64,000 nucleotides of DNA, from positions 62,001 to 126,000 of the forward strand of contig NZ_JAXEXL010000009.1 of NCBI RefSeq assembly GCF_034113385.1, in the 5' to 3' direction. Of the stretch, positions 53,089 to 62,417 are shown piece by piece; position 1 is the first letter of the stretch, and the number at the start of each line of letters is the position of its first letter. The DNA comes from Atopobium sp034113385 (lineage in GTDB: Bacteria; Actinomycetota; Coriobacteriia; Coriobacteriales; Atopobiaceae). The notes below the pieces were generated by a model. That model ran no database searches. It was given only the letters and a program-made list of their open reading frames with translations, and was not told the DNA's origin. Position numbers and translations under genes: made by a program.

Positions 53089-53936
53089 ATGCACAAAGCG
53101 ATACAACATCCATGCGCGATGTCCTCTATGAGCAGCCAGGACCAAAAACGCAGCGCAAGATTCTTATTGGCACCATCATCGCATCGCTTTTGGTGACCTT
53201 GGGTATAGCGGCAATCGTGTATCGTTTTTACGTTACTGGCCAACTTGCTCCTTCGTATTGGATTTTCTTTACCTATTGGACCACGTGGCGTTTCTTGGCT
53301 GAAGGTTTTGTAGGTACGCTCGAAGTTTCTATCACCGCAGGTATTCTCGCTCTGTTTTTGGGCTTGGTACTTATGCTGGGCCGTCGCTCAAAAATCCGTG
53401 TACTCAGCACGGTTTCTCGTATAGTTATTAACTTTTTCCGCGGCGTTCCTAGTCTGCTGCTGATTTACTTTTTCTTTTTGGTTATTCCGCAGTATGGCTT
53501 AAGGCTGCCTACGTTTTGGATGCTTACCTTACCCATTGCTTTTGCAGCGTCTGGAGTTTTGGCAGAAGTGTTGCGCGCGGGTATGAATGCAGTTCCTAAG
53601 GGTCAGCGTGAAGCGGCTATTTCTTTAGGTATGAGCCGTATGCAAACCACGTTTAAGATTGTGCTGCCACAGGCAATCAAGTTTGTTATTCCGTCGCTTA
53701 TTTCGCAGCTGGTTGTTGTAGTTAAAGATACTACGGTTGCTTACATTGTTAGTTATCCTGACCTTTTGCAAAATGCTCGCGTTCTTATTACTAACTATGA
53801 CGCGCTGGTATCTACCTATTTTGTAGTGGCGCTTATCTACATTGTGCTTAACTACATCATTAATCAATTGTCTATCTATTTGGCACGTCGTAGTGGTACA
53901 CAGGTTTTGGGTCGCTCTAATGAAGAGCCCGTGTAA
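53085..53936 (+). CDS. Amino-acid ABC importer permease 2 (283 aa)
   Basis: A GluD-type permease with an N-terminal tail of about 25 residues and a first helix at 28-48, then FVGTLEVSITAGILALFLGL, NFFRGVPSLLLIYFFF and the EAA loop QREAAISLGMSRMQTTFKIV. It forms the channel with permease 1. Start ATG 53085 overlaps the preceding stop, so translation is coupled. Confidence 0.93.
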   Translation: MNAQSDTTSMRDVLYEQPGPKTQRKILIGTIIASLLVTLGIAAIVYRFYVTGQLAPSYWIFFTYWTTWRFLAEGFVGTLEVSITAGILALFLGLVLMLGRRSKIRVLSTVSRIVINFFRGVPSLLLIYFFFLVIPQYGLRLPTFWMLTLPIAFAASGVLAEVLRAGMNAVPKGQREAAISLGMSRMQTTFKIVLPQAIKFVIPSLISQLVVVVKDTTVAYIVSYPDLLQNARVLITNYDALVSTYFVVALIYIVLNYIINQLSIYLARRSGTQVLGRSNEEPV

Positions 53937-53952
53937 TCAAGATCGGAGAATT

Positions 53953-54711
53953 ATGGCAGAGCAGACTTCTAAAACTCATCCCATTATTGAGCTACGCAAG
54001 GTAAATAAACACTATGGCAACTTGCATGTTTTGCAAGACATTAACTTATCTGTCGAGAAAGGCGAGGTAGTTGTTATTATTGGACCTTCTGGCTCCGGTA
54101 AATCTACCTTGTGCCGTACCATCAATCGCTTAGAGACCATTGATGGGGGAGAAATCCTCATTGATGGCACACCTCTGCCTCAAGAGGGCAAAGAGCTTGC
54201 CCGTCTTCGTGCCGAGGTTGGCATGGTATTCCAGTCTTTTAATCTCTTTGCACATAAGACTATTTTGGAAAACGTTACGATGGGACCCATTGAGGTCCTT
54301 AAGCGTGACAAAGCAGCGGCCAAAAAAGAGGCCATGGATTTGCTGCGCCGTGTTGGAGTAGAGGCACAGGCATCTAAGGTTCCTGCCATGCTCTCTGGTG
54401 GCCAGCAGCAGCGCGTGGCTATCGCACGCTCTTTGGCTATGCATCCTAAGGCCATGTTATTTGACGAGCCCACTTCTGCGCTTGATCCAGAGATGATCAA
54501 TGAGGTGTTGGAAGTTATGGTTGAATTGGCCAATGAAGGTATGACCATGGTGGTGGTTACACATGAGATGAACTTTGCTCGTCGTGTAGCCAACCGCGTG
54601 GTATTTATGGCAGATGGGCGTATTGTTGAGCAGGGAACTCCTGACGAGTTCTTTGAGCATCCTCAGTCTGAGCGCGCCCGCGAATTCCTTACTTCCATTA
54701 ACGGTCACTAA
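53953..54711 (+). CDS. Amino-acid ABC importer ATPase, GlnQ/GluA type (252 aa)
   Basis: Walker A GPSGSGKSTLC, Q-loop MVFQSFNLFAHKT, signature LSGGQQQRVAIARSLA, Walker B MLFDEPTSALDPEM and the switch VVTHEMNFA are complete. The order receptor-permease-permease-ATPase matches polar amino-acid importers. ATG 53953 is chosen (GGAGA upstream, MAEQTSKTHPIIEL); the longer frame overlaps permease 2. Confidence 0.95.
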   Translation: MAEQTSKTHPIIELRKVNKHYGNLHVLQDINLSVEKGEVVVIIGPSGSGKSTLCRTINRLETIDGGEILIDGTPLPQEGKELARLRAEVGMVFQSFNLFAHKTILENVTMGPIEVLKRDKAAAKKEAMDLLRRVGVEAQASKVPAMLSGGQQQRVAIARSLAMHPKAMLFDEPTSALDPEMINEVLEVMVELANEGMTMVVVTHEMNFARRVANRVVFMADGRIVEQGTPDEFFEHPQSERAREFLTSINGH

Positions 54712-54725
54712 AAGAGAGATTGTCC

Positions 54726-55538
54726 ATGCATTTAGATTCCATACGTCACGCGGCCGATGACGCTGCGTCCATGACAGCTGCACGTAAACGCCCGGTAATT
54801 GGTGTTCCTTCTCGCTATATTGACCCTGGTTTTGACCAAGAAACAGGTGAATATATCTCTCAGCGTGAGTACATAGATCAAGTATTTGCAGATGCTATTT
54901 TGGCTGCCGGTGGTCTTCCTATTGTGTTGCCCATTACGACGGATGCTGCAAGTATACGAAGCTACTTTGATTTATGTGATGGTTTGGCGTTTCAGGGTGG
55001 TCAGGATGTAGATCCGCTCTTGTGGGGCGGGGACCCCAACTATGATAAGAGCCTCTTATGTCCTGAGCGCGATGCGTATGAACTTGCTTTGATGAAGCTT
55101 GCTCTTGCGGAAGATAAGCCCTTGTTTGCCGTGTGTCGTGGTGCACAGCTTTTGAATGTTGCTTTGGGCGGCACATTGAGCATGAACTATCTTGAGCTGG
55201 ATACGCCAGAACATATGGTGCATTGGCGTCATACAGCAACGCTTAAGCATGCTGCACATCCTGTGGTTGTTAATGAGGATTCGTTGCTTTATAGCTGCGT
55301 ACAAACCACGCAGCTGCAAGTCAATTCTTGTCATCATTGTGCATTTGAGCTGTTGGGCGATGAAGCCGTTTTGGCGGCTCAGGCAACCGATGGCATTCCT
55401 GAAGCGCTTGAAGTGCCTACCAAGCGCTTCTGTTTGGGCGTACAATGGCATCCCGAGTATACGTGGCAGTCGTTTGCAACGGATAGGTTACTCTGGGATG
55501 GATATATTTCGGCTGTTAAGGAAGCTATGGAGTCGTAA
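54726..55538 (+). CDS. C26 family gamma-glutamyl hydrolase, PuuD-like (270 aa)
   Basis: Class I glutamine amidotransferase fold. The nucleophile Cys is in AVCRGAQLLNVALGG, and the His-Glu pair is in GVQWHPEY. An early FQGGQDVDPLLWG segment is typical of gamma-glutamyl-GABA hydrolases. It may free glutamate from gamma-glutamyl compounds. It follows the amino-acid importer by 14 bp and may be its last gene, which hints that the importer handles glutamate-like substrates (inference). ATG 54726 is preferred over TTG 54720 because AGAGAG then has proper spacing. Confidence 0.9.
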   Translation: MHLDSIRHAADDAASMTAARKRPVIGVPSRYIDPGFDQETGEYISQREYIDQVFADAILAAGGLPIVLPITTDAASIRSYFDLCDGLAFQGGQDVDPLLWGGDPNYDKSLLCPERDAYELALMKLALAEDKPLFAVCRGAQLLNVALGGTLSMNYLELDTPEHMVHWRHTATLKHAAHPVVVNEDSLLYSCVQTTQLQVNSCHHCAFELLGDEAVLAAQATDGIPEALEVPTKRFCLGVQWHPEYTWQSFATDRLLWDGYISAVKEAMES

Positions 55539-55544
55539 AAGCAG

Positions 55545-56213
55545 GTGGAAAAGCCTCTGTACATAGTATTTTTAGCTGGTGGAATTGCCTCGGGAAAGTC
55601 TAGTGTCTCGAGGCAACTCGCATCTTTGGGCGCCCAGGTTATAGATTTAGATGAGTTGTCTCGCTACGTTTTAGACTCCAATGAGCAACTCAAGCATGAC
55701 ATTGCCCAGGCGTTTGGTGCGCAGGTAGTGGACGAGAAAACCGGTCAGATTGATAGGGCACGTCTGGCGCAATGTGCGTTTGAAAGTGCCTCCGCAACGG
55801 CTCTTCTTGAAGACCTTGAACTGCCAGCAATTAAGCAGGAGCTGTTGTTGCGTTTGACTCAGGCTCAAAAGCGTGTGTTGGCTGATACTATGAAAAGCAA
55901 CCACGGTTCAAAAAGCTTATCTAAGGCAGCGCGGATTTGTGTAGTTGAGGTGCCCCTACTAGATCGTATGGAAGCATACTTTGATATAGCTGATGAAGTG
56001 GTATTGGTAGACACCCCAGTTGAGCTGCGCTGTAAACGAGCAATGCAGCGCGGTATGAGTGAGGCAGATTTTTGGGCTCGTGCACAGCGGCAGGCACCTG
56101 ACCAGTGGTTGCGTGCCCATGCTGATACGATATTGCCTAATGGAGCAGGTGAGGATGACTTGGCACGTACCGTGGCCTTGTGGTGGAAGGAGCGCCTTGA
56201 TGTTGTTTCATAG
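55545..56213 (+). CDS. coaE: Dephospho-CoA kinase (222 aa)
   Basis: Last step of coenzyme A synthesis. P-loop LAGGIASGKSSVSRQLASLG, then VIDLDELSRYVL (Asp of the acceptor site) and VVEVPLLDRM and DTPVELRCKRAMQRGM (lid). The more usual opening is GLTGGIGSGKS, so this copy is slightly divergent. The chain is a little longer than average. GTG 55545 is the only reasonable start; its ribosome site is poor. The 3' end overlaps the transglycosylase gene by 14 bp. Confidence 0.92.
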   Translation: MEKPLYIVFLAGGIASGKSSVSRQLASLGAQVIDLDELSRYVLDSNEQLKHDIAQAFGAQVVDEKTGQIDRARLAQCAFESASATALLEDLELPAIKQELLLRLTQAQKRVLADTMKSNHGSKSLSKAARICVVEVPLLDRMEAYFDIADEVVLVDTPVELRCKRAMQRGMSEADFWARAQRQAPDQWLRAHADTILPNGAGEDDLARTVALWWKERLDVVS

Positions 56214-56802
56214 ACGTTTGCGCTTCTTGCGCTGGTTTCGTGTGCTGCCCTTGGCAATCATGGCTGCCTTAGGTGTTTTCTCGCTTGGATTTGGAACCTT
56301 GCCAGCGCGTGTTACGCGCACCGTCATTGCGCCCGTTACGTATCCTGCGCAGGTAGCAGATTCGGCAGCACGTCATGGCGTGGATCCCTATTTGGTTTGT
56401 GCAGTTATACGCTGTGAATCTGGCTGGAATGAAAAAGCTACCAGCTCGGCAGGGGCACAAGGGTTAATGCAGCTCATGCCTGCAACTGCGCGTGAGTTAT
56501 CCGAGTTTGGTCTGGTAGACGCCTCAAAATATGATGCTACGAGGCTACAAGACCCTGCAACCAATATTGAGTATGGCTGTGCTTATTTGGCATATTTACA
56601 AAAACAGCTTGGTAGTACGGATAAAGTAATTGCGGCCTATAATGCGGGTATAGGAACAGTACATCAGTGGTCATCACAGTCAGATGCAAGCTCGGACTTT
56701 AGGAAGACCATCTCGTATCCAGAGACGGCACTCTATGTAGAGCGCGTGCATGTGGCATATGCAGAGTATCAGCGCCTGTGGCCAGAAGGCATAGGTGTTT
56801 AA
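56200..56802 (+). CDS. Lytic transglycosylase, SLT domain (200 aa)
   Basis: Cuts the glycan strand of peptidoglycan. An N-terminal membrane helix (about 15-38) anchors or exports it. The SLT domain starts near 60; the catalytic Glu is in CESGWNEKATSSAGAQGLMQ, followed by LMPATA, PATNIEYGCAYLAYL and IAAYNAGIGTV. ATG 56200 is chosen because AAGGAG precedes it; the longer frame lies wholly inside coaE. It overlaps coaE by 14 bp, and uvrB follows 15 bp later. Confidence 0.92.
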   Translation: MLFHRRLRFLRWFRVLPLAIMAALGVFSLGFGTLPARVTRTVIAPVTYPAQVADSAARHGVDPYLVCAVIRCESGWNEKATSSAGAQGLMQLMPATARELSEFGLVDASKYDATRLQDPATNIEYGCAYLAYLQKQLGSTDKVIAAYNAGIGTVHQWSSQSDASSDFRKTISYPETALYVERVHVAYAEYQRLWPEGIGV

Positions 56803-56817
56803 AGGGGATTTACAGTA

Positions 56818-59043
56818 ATGGCAGAGTCACAAGAGCAGCTGCAAGCAGAGGTTATCAATGCCAAGAAGCGTCATCAATTTGCGGGACAGCTGCGTCGGTT
56901 TGGCGTGACGCATTCCAATGCCAAACTTGAAGTGGTCTCTTCGTATAATCCTGCAGGAGATCAGCCCCAGGCAATCAGTAAGCTTTGTGCTGGCATAGAA
57001 GAGGGGCTGCGTTATCAGACTCTGTTAGGTGTGACGGGCTCTGGCAAAACTTTTACCATGGCAAAAACCATAGAGAAGCTTAATCGTCCCACGCTCATTA
57101 TGGAACCTAACAAAACACTTGCTGCACAAGTAGCAAGTGAGATGAAGGAGCTCTTTCCACATAATGCAGTGGTATATTTTGTTTCCTATTATGACTATTA
57201 CCAGCCTGAAGCCTACGTTCCATCCTCTGATACGTATATAGAAAAAGACTCCTCCATCAATGAGGAAGTCGAGAAACTCCGTCATCAAGCAACGGCCAGC
57301 TTGCTGTCTCGGCGTGATGTCATTGTTGTAGCATCTGTTTCTTGCATTTACGGTATTGGTAGCCCTGAAGACTATGCTGGTCTGGCACCAACCATAGATA
57401 AGCAAACGCCGCTTGAGCGTGATGACTTTATCCGTGAGCTTATTGATGTGCAATATGACCGTAATGACTATGATTTAGCACGCGGCACCTTTCGTGTGCG
57501 GGGTGATACCGTAGATGTGTATCCGCCGTATGCCGAGAATCCCTTGCGTGTAACCTTTTTTGGTGACGAAGTAGAGTTTATTGGCGAGATTTCTACGGTT
57601 ACTGGTGAAGTTTTACGTGAGTTTGATGCGGTACCCATTTGGCCGGCATCGCATTATGTAACCGAACGTCCTAAGGTTAATCAGGCTCTGGGCACCATCA
57701 ATGATGAACTCGAACAGCGTTTGCGTGAGCTCAAAGCGGATGGACGCCTCTTAGAAGCTCAACGTTTACAGCAACGTTGTGCTTATGACCTAGAGATGCT
57801 TGAGAATATGGGCTATTGCAATGGTATTGAGAATTACTCACGCCATTTGGATGGTCGTACTCCAGGCGAGCCGCCCTTTACGCTCATTGACTATTTCCCC
57901 GAAGATATGCTGTGCATTATTGATGAGAGCCACGTTACGCTGCCCCAGATTCGCGGTATGCATGAGGGTGACCGGTCTCGTAAGATTACGCTGGTAGAAC
58001 ATGGTTTTCGTTTGCCTTCTGCTTTGGACAATCGTCCACTTCGTTTTGATGAGTTTGAACAACGTATTCCACAGTTCATATATGTTTCCGCGACGCCAGG
58101 AGACTATGAGGAGGCAGTTACTCAACAGGAGGTGGAACAGATTATCCGCCCCACTGGTCTTCTCGACCCTCTGATTGATGTCCGTCCTATTCGCGGACAG
58201 ATTGATGATTTAGAGGAAGAGATTACAAGTCGCGTCTCTAAGGGAGAGCGTGTATTGGTTACTACGCTTACCAAGCGTATGGCTGAAGATTTGACCGACC
58301 ATCTGCTCGATACAGGCATTAAAGTGAATTATATGCATTCAGATACCGATACGCTTGATCGAGTGGAAATTATTGGCGATTTACGTCGTGGAAAGATTGA
58401 CGTGCTGGTAGGAATCAATCTACTTCGTGAGGGTTTGGACATTCCGGAAGTGTCTTTGGTAGCTATTTTAGATGCTGATAAGGAAGGATTCTTACGCAAT
58501 CGTCGCTCTTTGATTCAGACCATAGGTCGTGCTGCCCGTAATGCACAGGGCCAGGTCATTATGTATGCGGATACCATGACAGATTCTATGCGTAGTGCCC
58601 TTGATGAGACGCGTCGTCGTCGTGTATTGCAAGAGAAGTTCAATGAAGAGCATGGTATTACACCACAAACTGTTAAGAAGTCCTTAACGGATGTATCCAG
58701 TTTTATTGAGGATGCTCATGAGAATGTGGATAAGCGCTCCCGTAAGGATGGGGAGTTCTTTACGCCTAGTACAACCACGGCGGAGCAGCTTGCAGATGAG
58801 ATGCGCGAGCTTTCCAGTGATGAGATACACAAACTTATTGCCTCTCTTGAGGAAGAAATGCTTACGGCATCAGGTAATATGGACTTTGAGCGAGCGGCAA
58901 CAGTTCGAGACCAATTGGTGGAGCTTAAGGCTTTGGTGGAAGGGACCTCGGAAGATGAGGTTATGCGCCGTTTAAAGGCAGGAGCTCGAAAGGGTAGCGC
59001 ACATGCAACGCGGCGTCGATACAACAGGCACGGTAAACACTAA
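56818..59043 (+). CDS. uvrB: Excinuclease ABC subunit UvrB (741 aa)
   Basis: Damage-verification helicase of nucleotide excision repair. P-loop GVTGSGKT at 71-78, the beta-hairpin region YYDYYQPEAYVPSSDTYI, DESHVTLPQ, the helicase motifs VLVTTLTKRMAEDLTDHL and INLLREGLDIPEV, QTIGRAARN, and a C-terminal UVR domain (about 685-720). The N-terminus carries about 37 extra residues before the usual EVVSSYNPAGDQP opening. It ends in a basic tail overlapping the next gene by 41 bp. The coaE-uvrB order is conserved in actinobacteria. Confidence 0.96.
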   Translation: MAESQEQLQAEVINAKKRHQFAGQLRRFGVTHSNAKLEVVSSYNPAGDQPQAISKLCAGIEEGLRYQTLLGVTGSGKTFTMAKTIEKLNRPTLIMEPNKTLAAQVASEMKELFPHNAVVYFVSYYDYYQPEAYVPSSDTYIEKDSSINEEVEKLRHQATASLLSRRDVIVVASVSCIYGIGSPEDYAGLAPTIDKQTPLERDDFIRELIDVQYDRNDYDLARGTFRVRGDTVDVYPPYAENPLRVTFFGDEVEFIGEISTVTGEVLREFDAVPIWPASHYVTERPKVNQALGTINDELEQRLRELKADGRLLEAQRLQQRCAYDLEMLENMGYCNGIENYSRHLDGRTPGEPPFTLIDYFPEDMLCIIDESHVTLPQIRGMHEGDRSRKITLVEHGFRLPSALDNRPLRFDEFEQRIPQFIYVSATPGDYEEAVTQQEVEQIIRPTGLLDPLIDVRPIRGQIDDLEEEITSRVSKGERVLVTTLTKRMAEDLTDHLLDTGIKVNYMHSDTDTLDRVEIIGDLRRGKIDVLVGINLLREGLDIPEVSLVAILDADKEGFLRNRRSLIQTIGRAARNAQGQVIMYADTMTDSMRSALDETRRRRVLQEKFNEEHGITPQTVKKSLTDVSSFIEDAHENVDKRSRKDGEFFTPSTTTAEQLADEMRELSSDEIHKLIASLEEEMLTASGNMDFERAATVRDQLVELKALVEGTSEDEVMRRLKAGARKGSAHATRRRYNRHGKH

Positions 59044-59467
59044 GCCATCGACAGGGCTGTTTAAACAGTTTATGCGCTATGGTGCATTTGGTGCGCTTTG
59101 CTCTGCTGTAGATACGCTTATATTTTTGTTGCTTACGAGTGGGTTTAGCATTGCCCCGCTGGTAGCTAATGTGTTATCTACCATGGTAGGTGTAACCATG
59201 AGTTTCTTTATTAACTGTCGTTACACCTTTCAGGTGTCGGACAAAATGCTTCGTCGCTACATTGCGTTTTTCTCGATAGGCGCGTTGGGTCTTATGGTGT
59301 CCGAATGTATTATCGGTTTTGGACATGCACAGTTTCCGCAGGTTATACCTGTGTATTTAAAGCTTTTTGCCGTAGCATTAGTGGGGGCATTTCAGTTCTT
59401 TCTTAATCGTAATATCTCGTTCCGTGAAGCAGTGGGTGCCGAGAATGACGAGGATGAGCTTATTTAG
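59003..59467 (+). CDS. GtrA family membrane protein (154 aa)
   Basis: Four transmembrane helices and the marks QFMRYGAFGALCSAVDTLIF, SFFINCRYTF and FFLNRNISFR define GtrA/DPMS-type flippases. These move polyprenyl-linked sugars or support wall glycosylation. AAAGGG lies before ATG 59003, inside the uvrB end. The acidic tail is short. It shares 4 bp, including overlapping stop codons, with the convergent flavoprotein gene. Confidence 0.88.
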   Translation: MQRGVDTTGTVNTKPSTGLFKQFMRYGAFGALCSAVDTLIFLLLTSGFSIAPLVANVLSTMVGVTMSFFINCRYTFQVSDKMLRRYIAFFSIGALGLMVSECIIGFGHAQFPQVIPVYLKLFAVALVGAFQFFLNRNISFREAVGAENDEDELI

Positions 59468-61137
59468 TTGTCTTTGCCATGCACGTTTGTAATAAGAGCT
59501 TGTGCAACCCGCAGGCCGTCAGTGGCGGCACTCATGATGCCTCCCGCATACCCAGCACCTTCTCCGCAAGGGTAGAGACCGTCACAGGTTATGCTTTGAC
59601 ATGATGGTGTGCGTGTGACACGGATGGGGGAACTGGAGCGAGATTCCACACCAGTAAGAACCGCATCTGCTACTGCAAAACCACGCAACTGTGTATCCAT
59701 CTGTGGAATGCAGGCGCGTAGGGTATCTGTGATATAGGTAGGCAAACAAGCATCAACTTTGCCCCAAGTAACGCCACGAGCATAGCTTGGCTCTATTTTG
59801 CCTCGAGCACTCGAGCGCTGGTTTGCCAAAAAGTCTCCAACTAATTGTGCGGGTGCTTTAAAATCTCCGCCGCCGAGCTCAAAGGCTGTGTGCTCGCATG
59901 TGCGTTGGAGCTGTAATCCCTCCAAGGGGTTATCGCCAGGAAGATCGTGGGCAAAGACATTTACAAGCAAGCCAGAGTTGGCGTTTTTGCCATCACGTGC
60001 CGCCAAGCTCATGCCGTTAGTAACAACTCCTTCGGGCTCACTAGCGGCAGCAACGACAAAACCACCAGGACACATGCAAAATGAAAAAGCACTTCGACCA
60101 TGGTCAAGGTGAGAAACAAGCTTATACGGTGCTGCTCCTAAACTTGGCAGGCCAGCAAAAGGGCCGTACTGCGAGCGATCAATATCTGCTTGCAGATGCT
60201 CAATGCGCACTCCCATAGCAAAGGTCTTACGTTCCAAGAAAATGTGCTTGCGATACAACATCTCAAAGACATCACGAGCAGAATGACCACTTGCCAGCAC
60301 AACATGTTGGGTGGGAATAGTCTGTTCTGTAGTGAGTTGGGTTGTAGGGTCGGTAGTCAGTACGCGAACAGCGCTTACCTTGCCATCACTGAGTACAAGG
60401 TCTACCAATTTGGTGCGGCAACGGACTTCTCCACCGAGCAGAGTAATGTCTGTGCATATGCCATCTACAATCTGAGGGAGTACATCACTTCCTACATGGG
60501 GATGCGAGTCCCATAGAATGTCTTGGGAAGCTCCATGGCCTACTAAGGTTTCCATGATTAAGCGGTGGAGAGGGCTTTTGGTGCCTGTGGCAAGTTTGCC
60601 GTCAGAAAAAGTTCCCGCACCACCTACGCCAAATTGAATATTGGATTCTGGGTCAAGTTGGGCCGTCTTATTAAAATAATCTACCACCTGAGCGCGGCGT
60701 GAAGCGCTGTCTCCGCGCTCAATGAGTAGGGGTTCTAGGCCAGCTTTAGCTAAAGACAGTGCACAAAATAGACCAGCACAGCCAGCACCTACAACAACCA
60801 CGCGCTGTTCGAGCGGGTTGTTTTTGCGTGACGGATAGTGGGGATGTGTGGGAGTTACCAAGCTGACGTTTTTCTCGTCATGTCGGGCAGTCAATTTAGT
60901 AAGCAAGGCACGCTCGGCATTGGTGCCACCAACAAGATTGGCATGCACCGTGTATAAAAGGTGTACGTTGTTGCGTTTGCGCGCATCAATGGAGCGACGA
61001 ATCAAATCGATGCTCTGGATATCTGCCTGATGTAGGTGTAAGCGCTTGAGTAGTGCGTGTGTTACAGCTCGTAGTTCGGAGGACTGGGTGCCATCTACCG
61101 TGCGAGGATTGACACGCAGGTTAGATACTTGAATCAT
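59464..61137 (-). CDS. FAD-dependent dehydrogenase of COG2509 type (557 aa)
   Basis: After a roughly 100-residue N-terminal domain (IQVSNLRVNPRT, beta-alpha pattern) comes the dinucleotide site VVVVGAGCAGLFCALSLA at about 111. Further on are NIQFGVGGAGTFSDGKL, FCMCPGGFVVAAASEPEGV and the C-terminal GLYPCGEGAGYAGGI that closes the FAD site. The substrate is unknown for this family. GAGGAG precedes ATG 61137. It is the third gene of a minus-strand run mrp-BaiN-like-COG2509. Confidence 0.88.
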   Translation of the reverse strand: MIQVSNLRVNPRTVDGTQSSELRAVTHALLKRLHLHQADIQSIDLIRRSIDARKRNNVHLLYTVHANLVGGTNAERALLTKLTARHDEKNVSLVTPTHPHYPSRKNNPLEQRVVVVGAGCAGLFCALSLAKAGLEPLLIERGDSASRRAQVVDYFNKTAQLDPESNIQFGVGGAGTFSDGKLATGTKSPLHRLIMETLVGHGASQDILWDSHPHVGSDVLPQIVDGICTDITLLGGEVRCRTKLVDLVLSDGKVSAVRVLTTDPTTQLTTEQTIPTQHVVLASGHSARDVFEMLYRKHIFLERKTFAMGVRIEHLQADIDRSQYGPFAGLPSLGAAPYKLVSHLDHGRSAFSFCMCPGGFVVAAASEPEGVVTNGMSLAARDGKNANSGLLVNVFAHDLPGDNPLEGLQLQRTCEHTAFELGGGDFKAPAQLVGDFLANQRSSARGKIEPSYARGVTWGKVDACLPTYITDTLRACIPQMDTQLRGFAVADAVLTGVESRSSSPIRVTRTPSCQSITCDGLYPCGEGAGYAGGIMSAATDGLRVAQALITNVHGKDN

Positions 61138-61170
61138 GATGCTCCTCGCAGGTACAGAAGGTGAAGGGGA

Positions 61171-62409
61171 TTATTTGCACGTTGCTGCCGCATGGGCGCC
61201 AGCAACCATACCAGATTTCCATGCCCAAGATAGATTGAATCCACCACAGGCGCCATCAATGTCTAAGGCTTCGCCAACGCAGTACAGGCCACCTTGTTGG
61301 TGAGCCTCAAGAGTTGTGGGATTAAAGGCTGTACAGGCAAAACCACCACGTGTTACTTGTGCGTGAGCAGTATCCGCTAAGCCCGTTACTACGATGGGGA
61401 TGTGTTTGATAAAGTGCGCAAGATTTTGTTCATGAGCAGCGTGTGCCATGTCCAGTACAACCTGTGCAATGGTGGGGTCTAACATACCATCATACGTGAT
61501 TGCATCTGCACCCAGCTCAAAAATGCGTTGATTAATTTCACTCTCGGAATACTCGGGAACAAGATCAATCTCAATCGTATCGCCAGGCTCTGCTATCCTC
61601 GATAGGTTAAATACAGCAATGCCAGACAGACCGTAGCTGCGAAATAGTACTTCCCCTCGTTCAATCATATGGGGAAACATACCCTTAAAGAGCGCTAAGC
61701 TTGCTTGGCTTCGTTTACCATCTAGCTGATTGAGTGGACTTGGTGCACAGCTTAAGGCGCACAGGCCAGGATGCGTTGCAACGCGGGGTAGGTTAAAGCT
61801 TCTCAGAACATTGCTGGTAGTGCCACCGATTGCCACAATGAGTTTCTGAGTGTGTACTTGGAAGTGTTGGGGAGATTCGTTTTCAGGCAAGCTTTCTTGT
61901 ATCGTAACTTGATATAGGTCACTTGTGAAGTCATAGCTTGCTACCTGGGCTTCTTTGCAGCATGCTAAAACAACACCCGCATGTTGCGCGCGATGCAGTA
62001 AGACAGAACGTACTGATGCAGCAGATAAACTGCGCGGATACAGTCTTCCTTCCTTTTGTGTCCACATAAGTCCGCTCTCGCGAAAAAAGTCGAGAATATC
62101 TTTGAGTGGGGTAGCGCCAAGGACGGGCGTAACAAAATGAGGGTTGTTAAAGTGCTTGGCCTCAAGGTAGAGATTGGTAAAATTACAGCGTCCGTTACCA
62201 GTGGCTAAAATGGTGCGTCCACACTCGTAGTCTTTCTCGATAACTAAGGTGGTAGCGCCAGCTTCAGCAGCAATGATGGCTGCAACAAGTCCTGCTGCGC
62301 CGCCGCCAAGAACTACTACCTCATATGATGGTAAAAGGCTGAGGGCGCGAGCAGCAGCAATTGCTTGGACGCGTTGTTTTTTACGGGTAGATGCCTTAGA
62401 AGTAGCCAC
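61171..62409 (-). CDS. BaiN/HI0933-like NAD(P)/FAD-dependent oxidoreductase (412 aa)
   Basis: A flavoprotein with VVVLGGGAAGLVAAIIAAEAGA near residue 30, ATGNGRCNFTN, and the C-terminal RGGFACTAFNPTTLEA and GLYCVGEALDIDGACGGFNL. BaiN relatives reduce C=C bonds, for example in bile acids, but most family members have no known substrate. Start GTG 62409 has TAGGAG upstream. It follows mrp by 8 bp and precedes the COG2509 gene by 33 bp. Confidence 0.88.
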   Translation of the reverse strand: MATSKASTRKKQRVQAIAAARALSLLPSYEVVVLGGGAAGLVAAIIAAEAGATTLVIEKDYECGRTILATGNGRCNFTNLYLEAKHFNNPHFVTPVLGATPLKDILDFFRESGLMWTQKEGRLYPRSLSAASVRSVLLHRAQHAGVVLACCKEAQVASYDFTSDLYQVTIQESLPENESPQHFQVHTQKLIVAIGGTTSNVLRSFNLPRVATHPGLCALSCAPSPLNQLDGKRSQASLALFKGMFPHMIERGEVLFRSYGLSGIAVFNLSRIAEPGDTIEIDLVPEYSESEINQRIFELGADAITYDGMLDPTIAQVVLDMAHAAHEQNLAHFIKHIPIVVTGLADTAHAQVTRGGFACTAFNPTTLEAHQQGGLYCVGEALDIDGACGGFNLSWAWKSGMVAGAHAAATCK

Positions 62410-62417
62410 ACTTACTC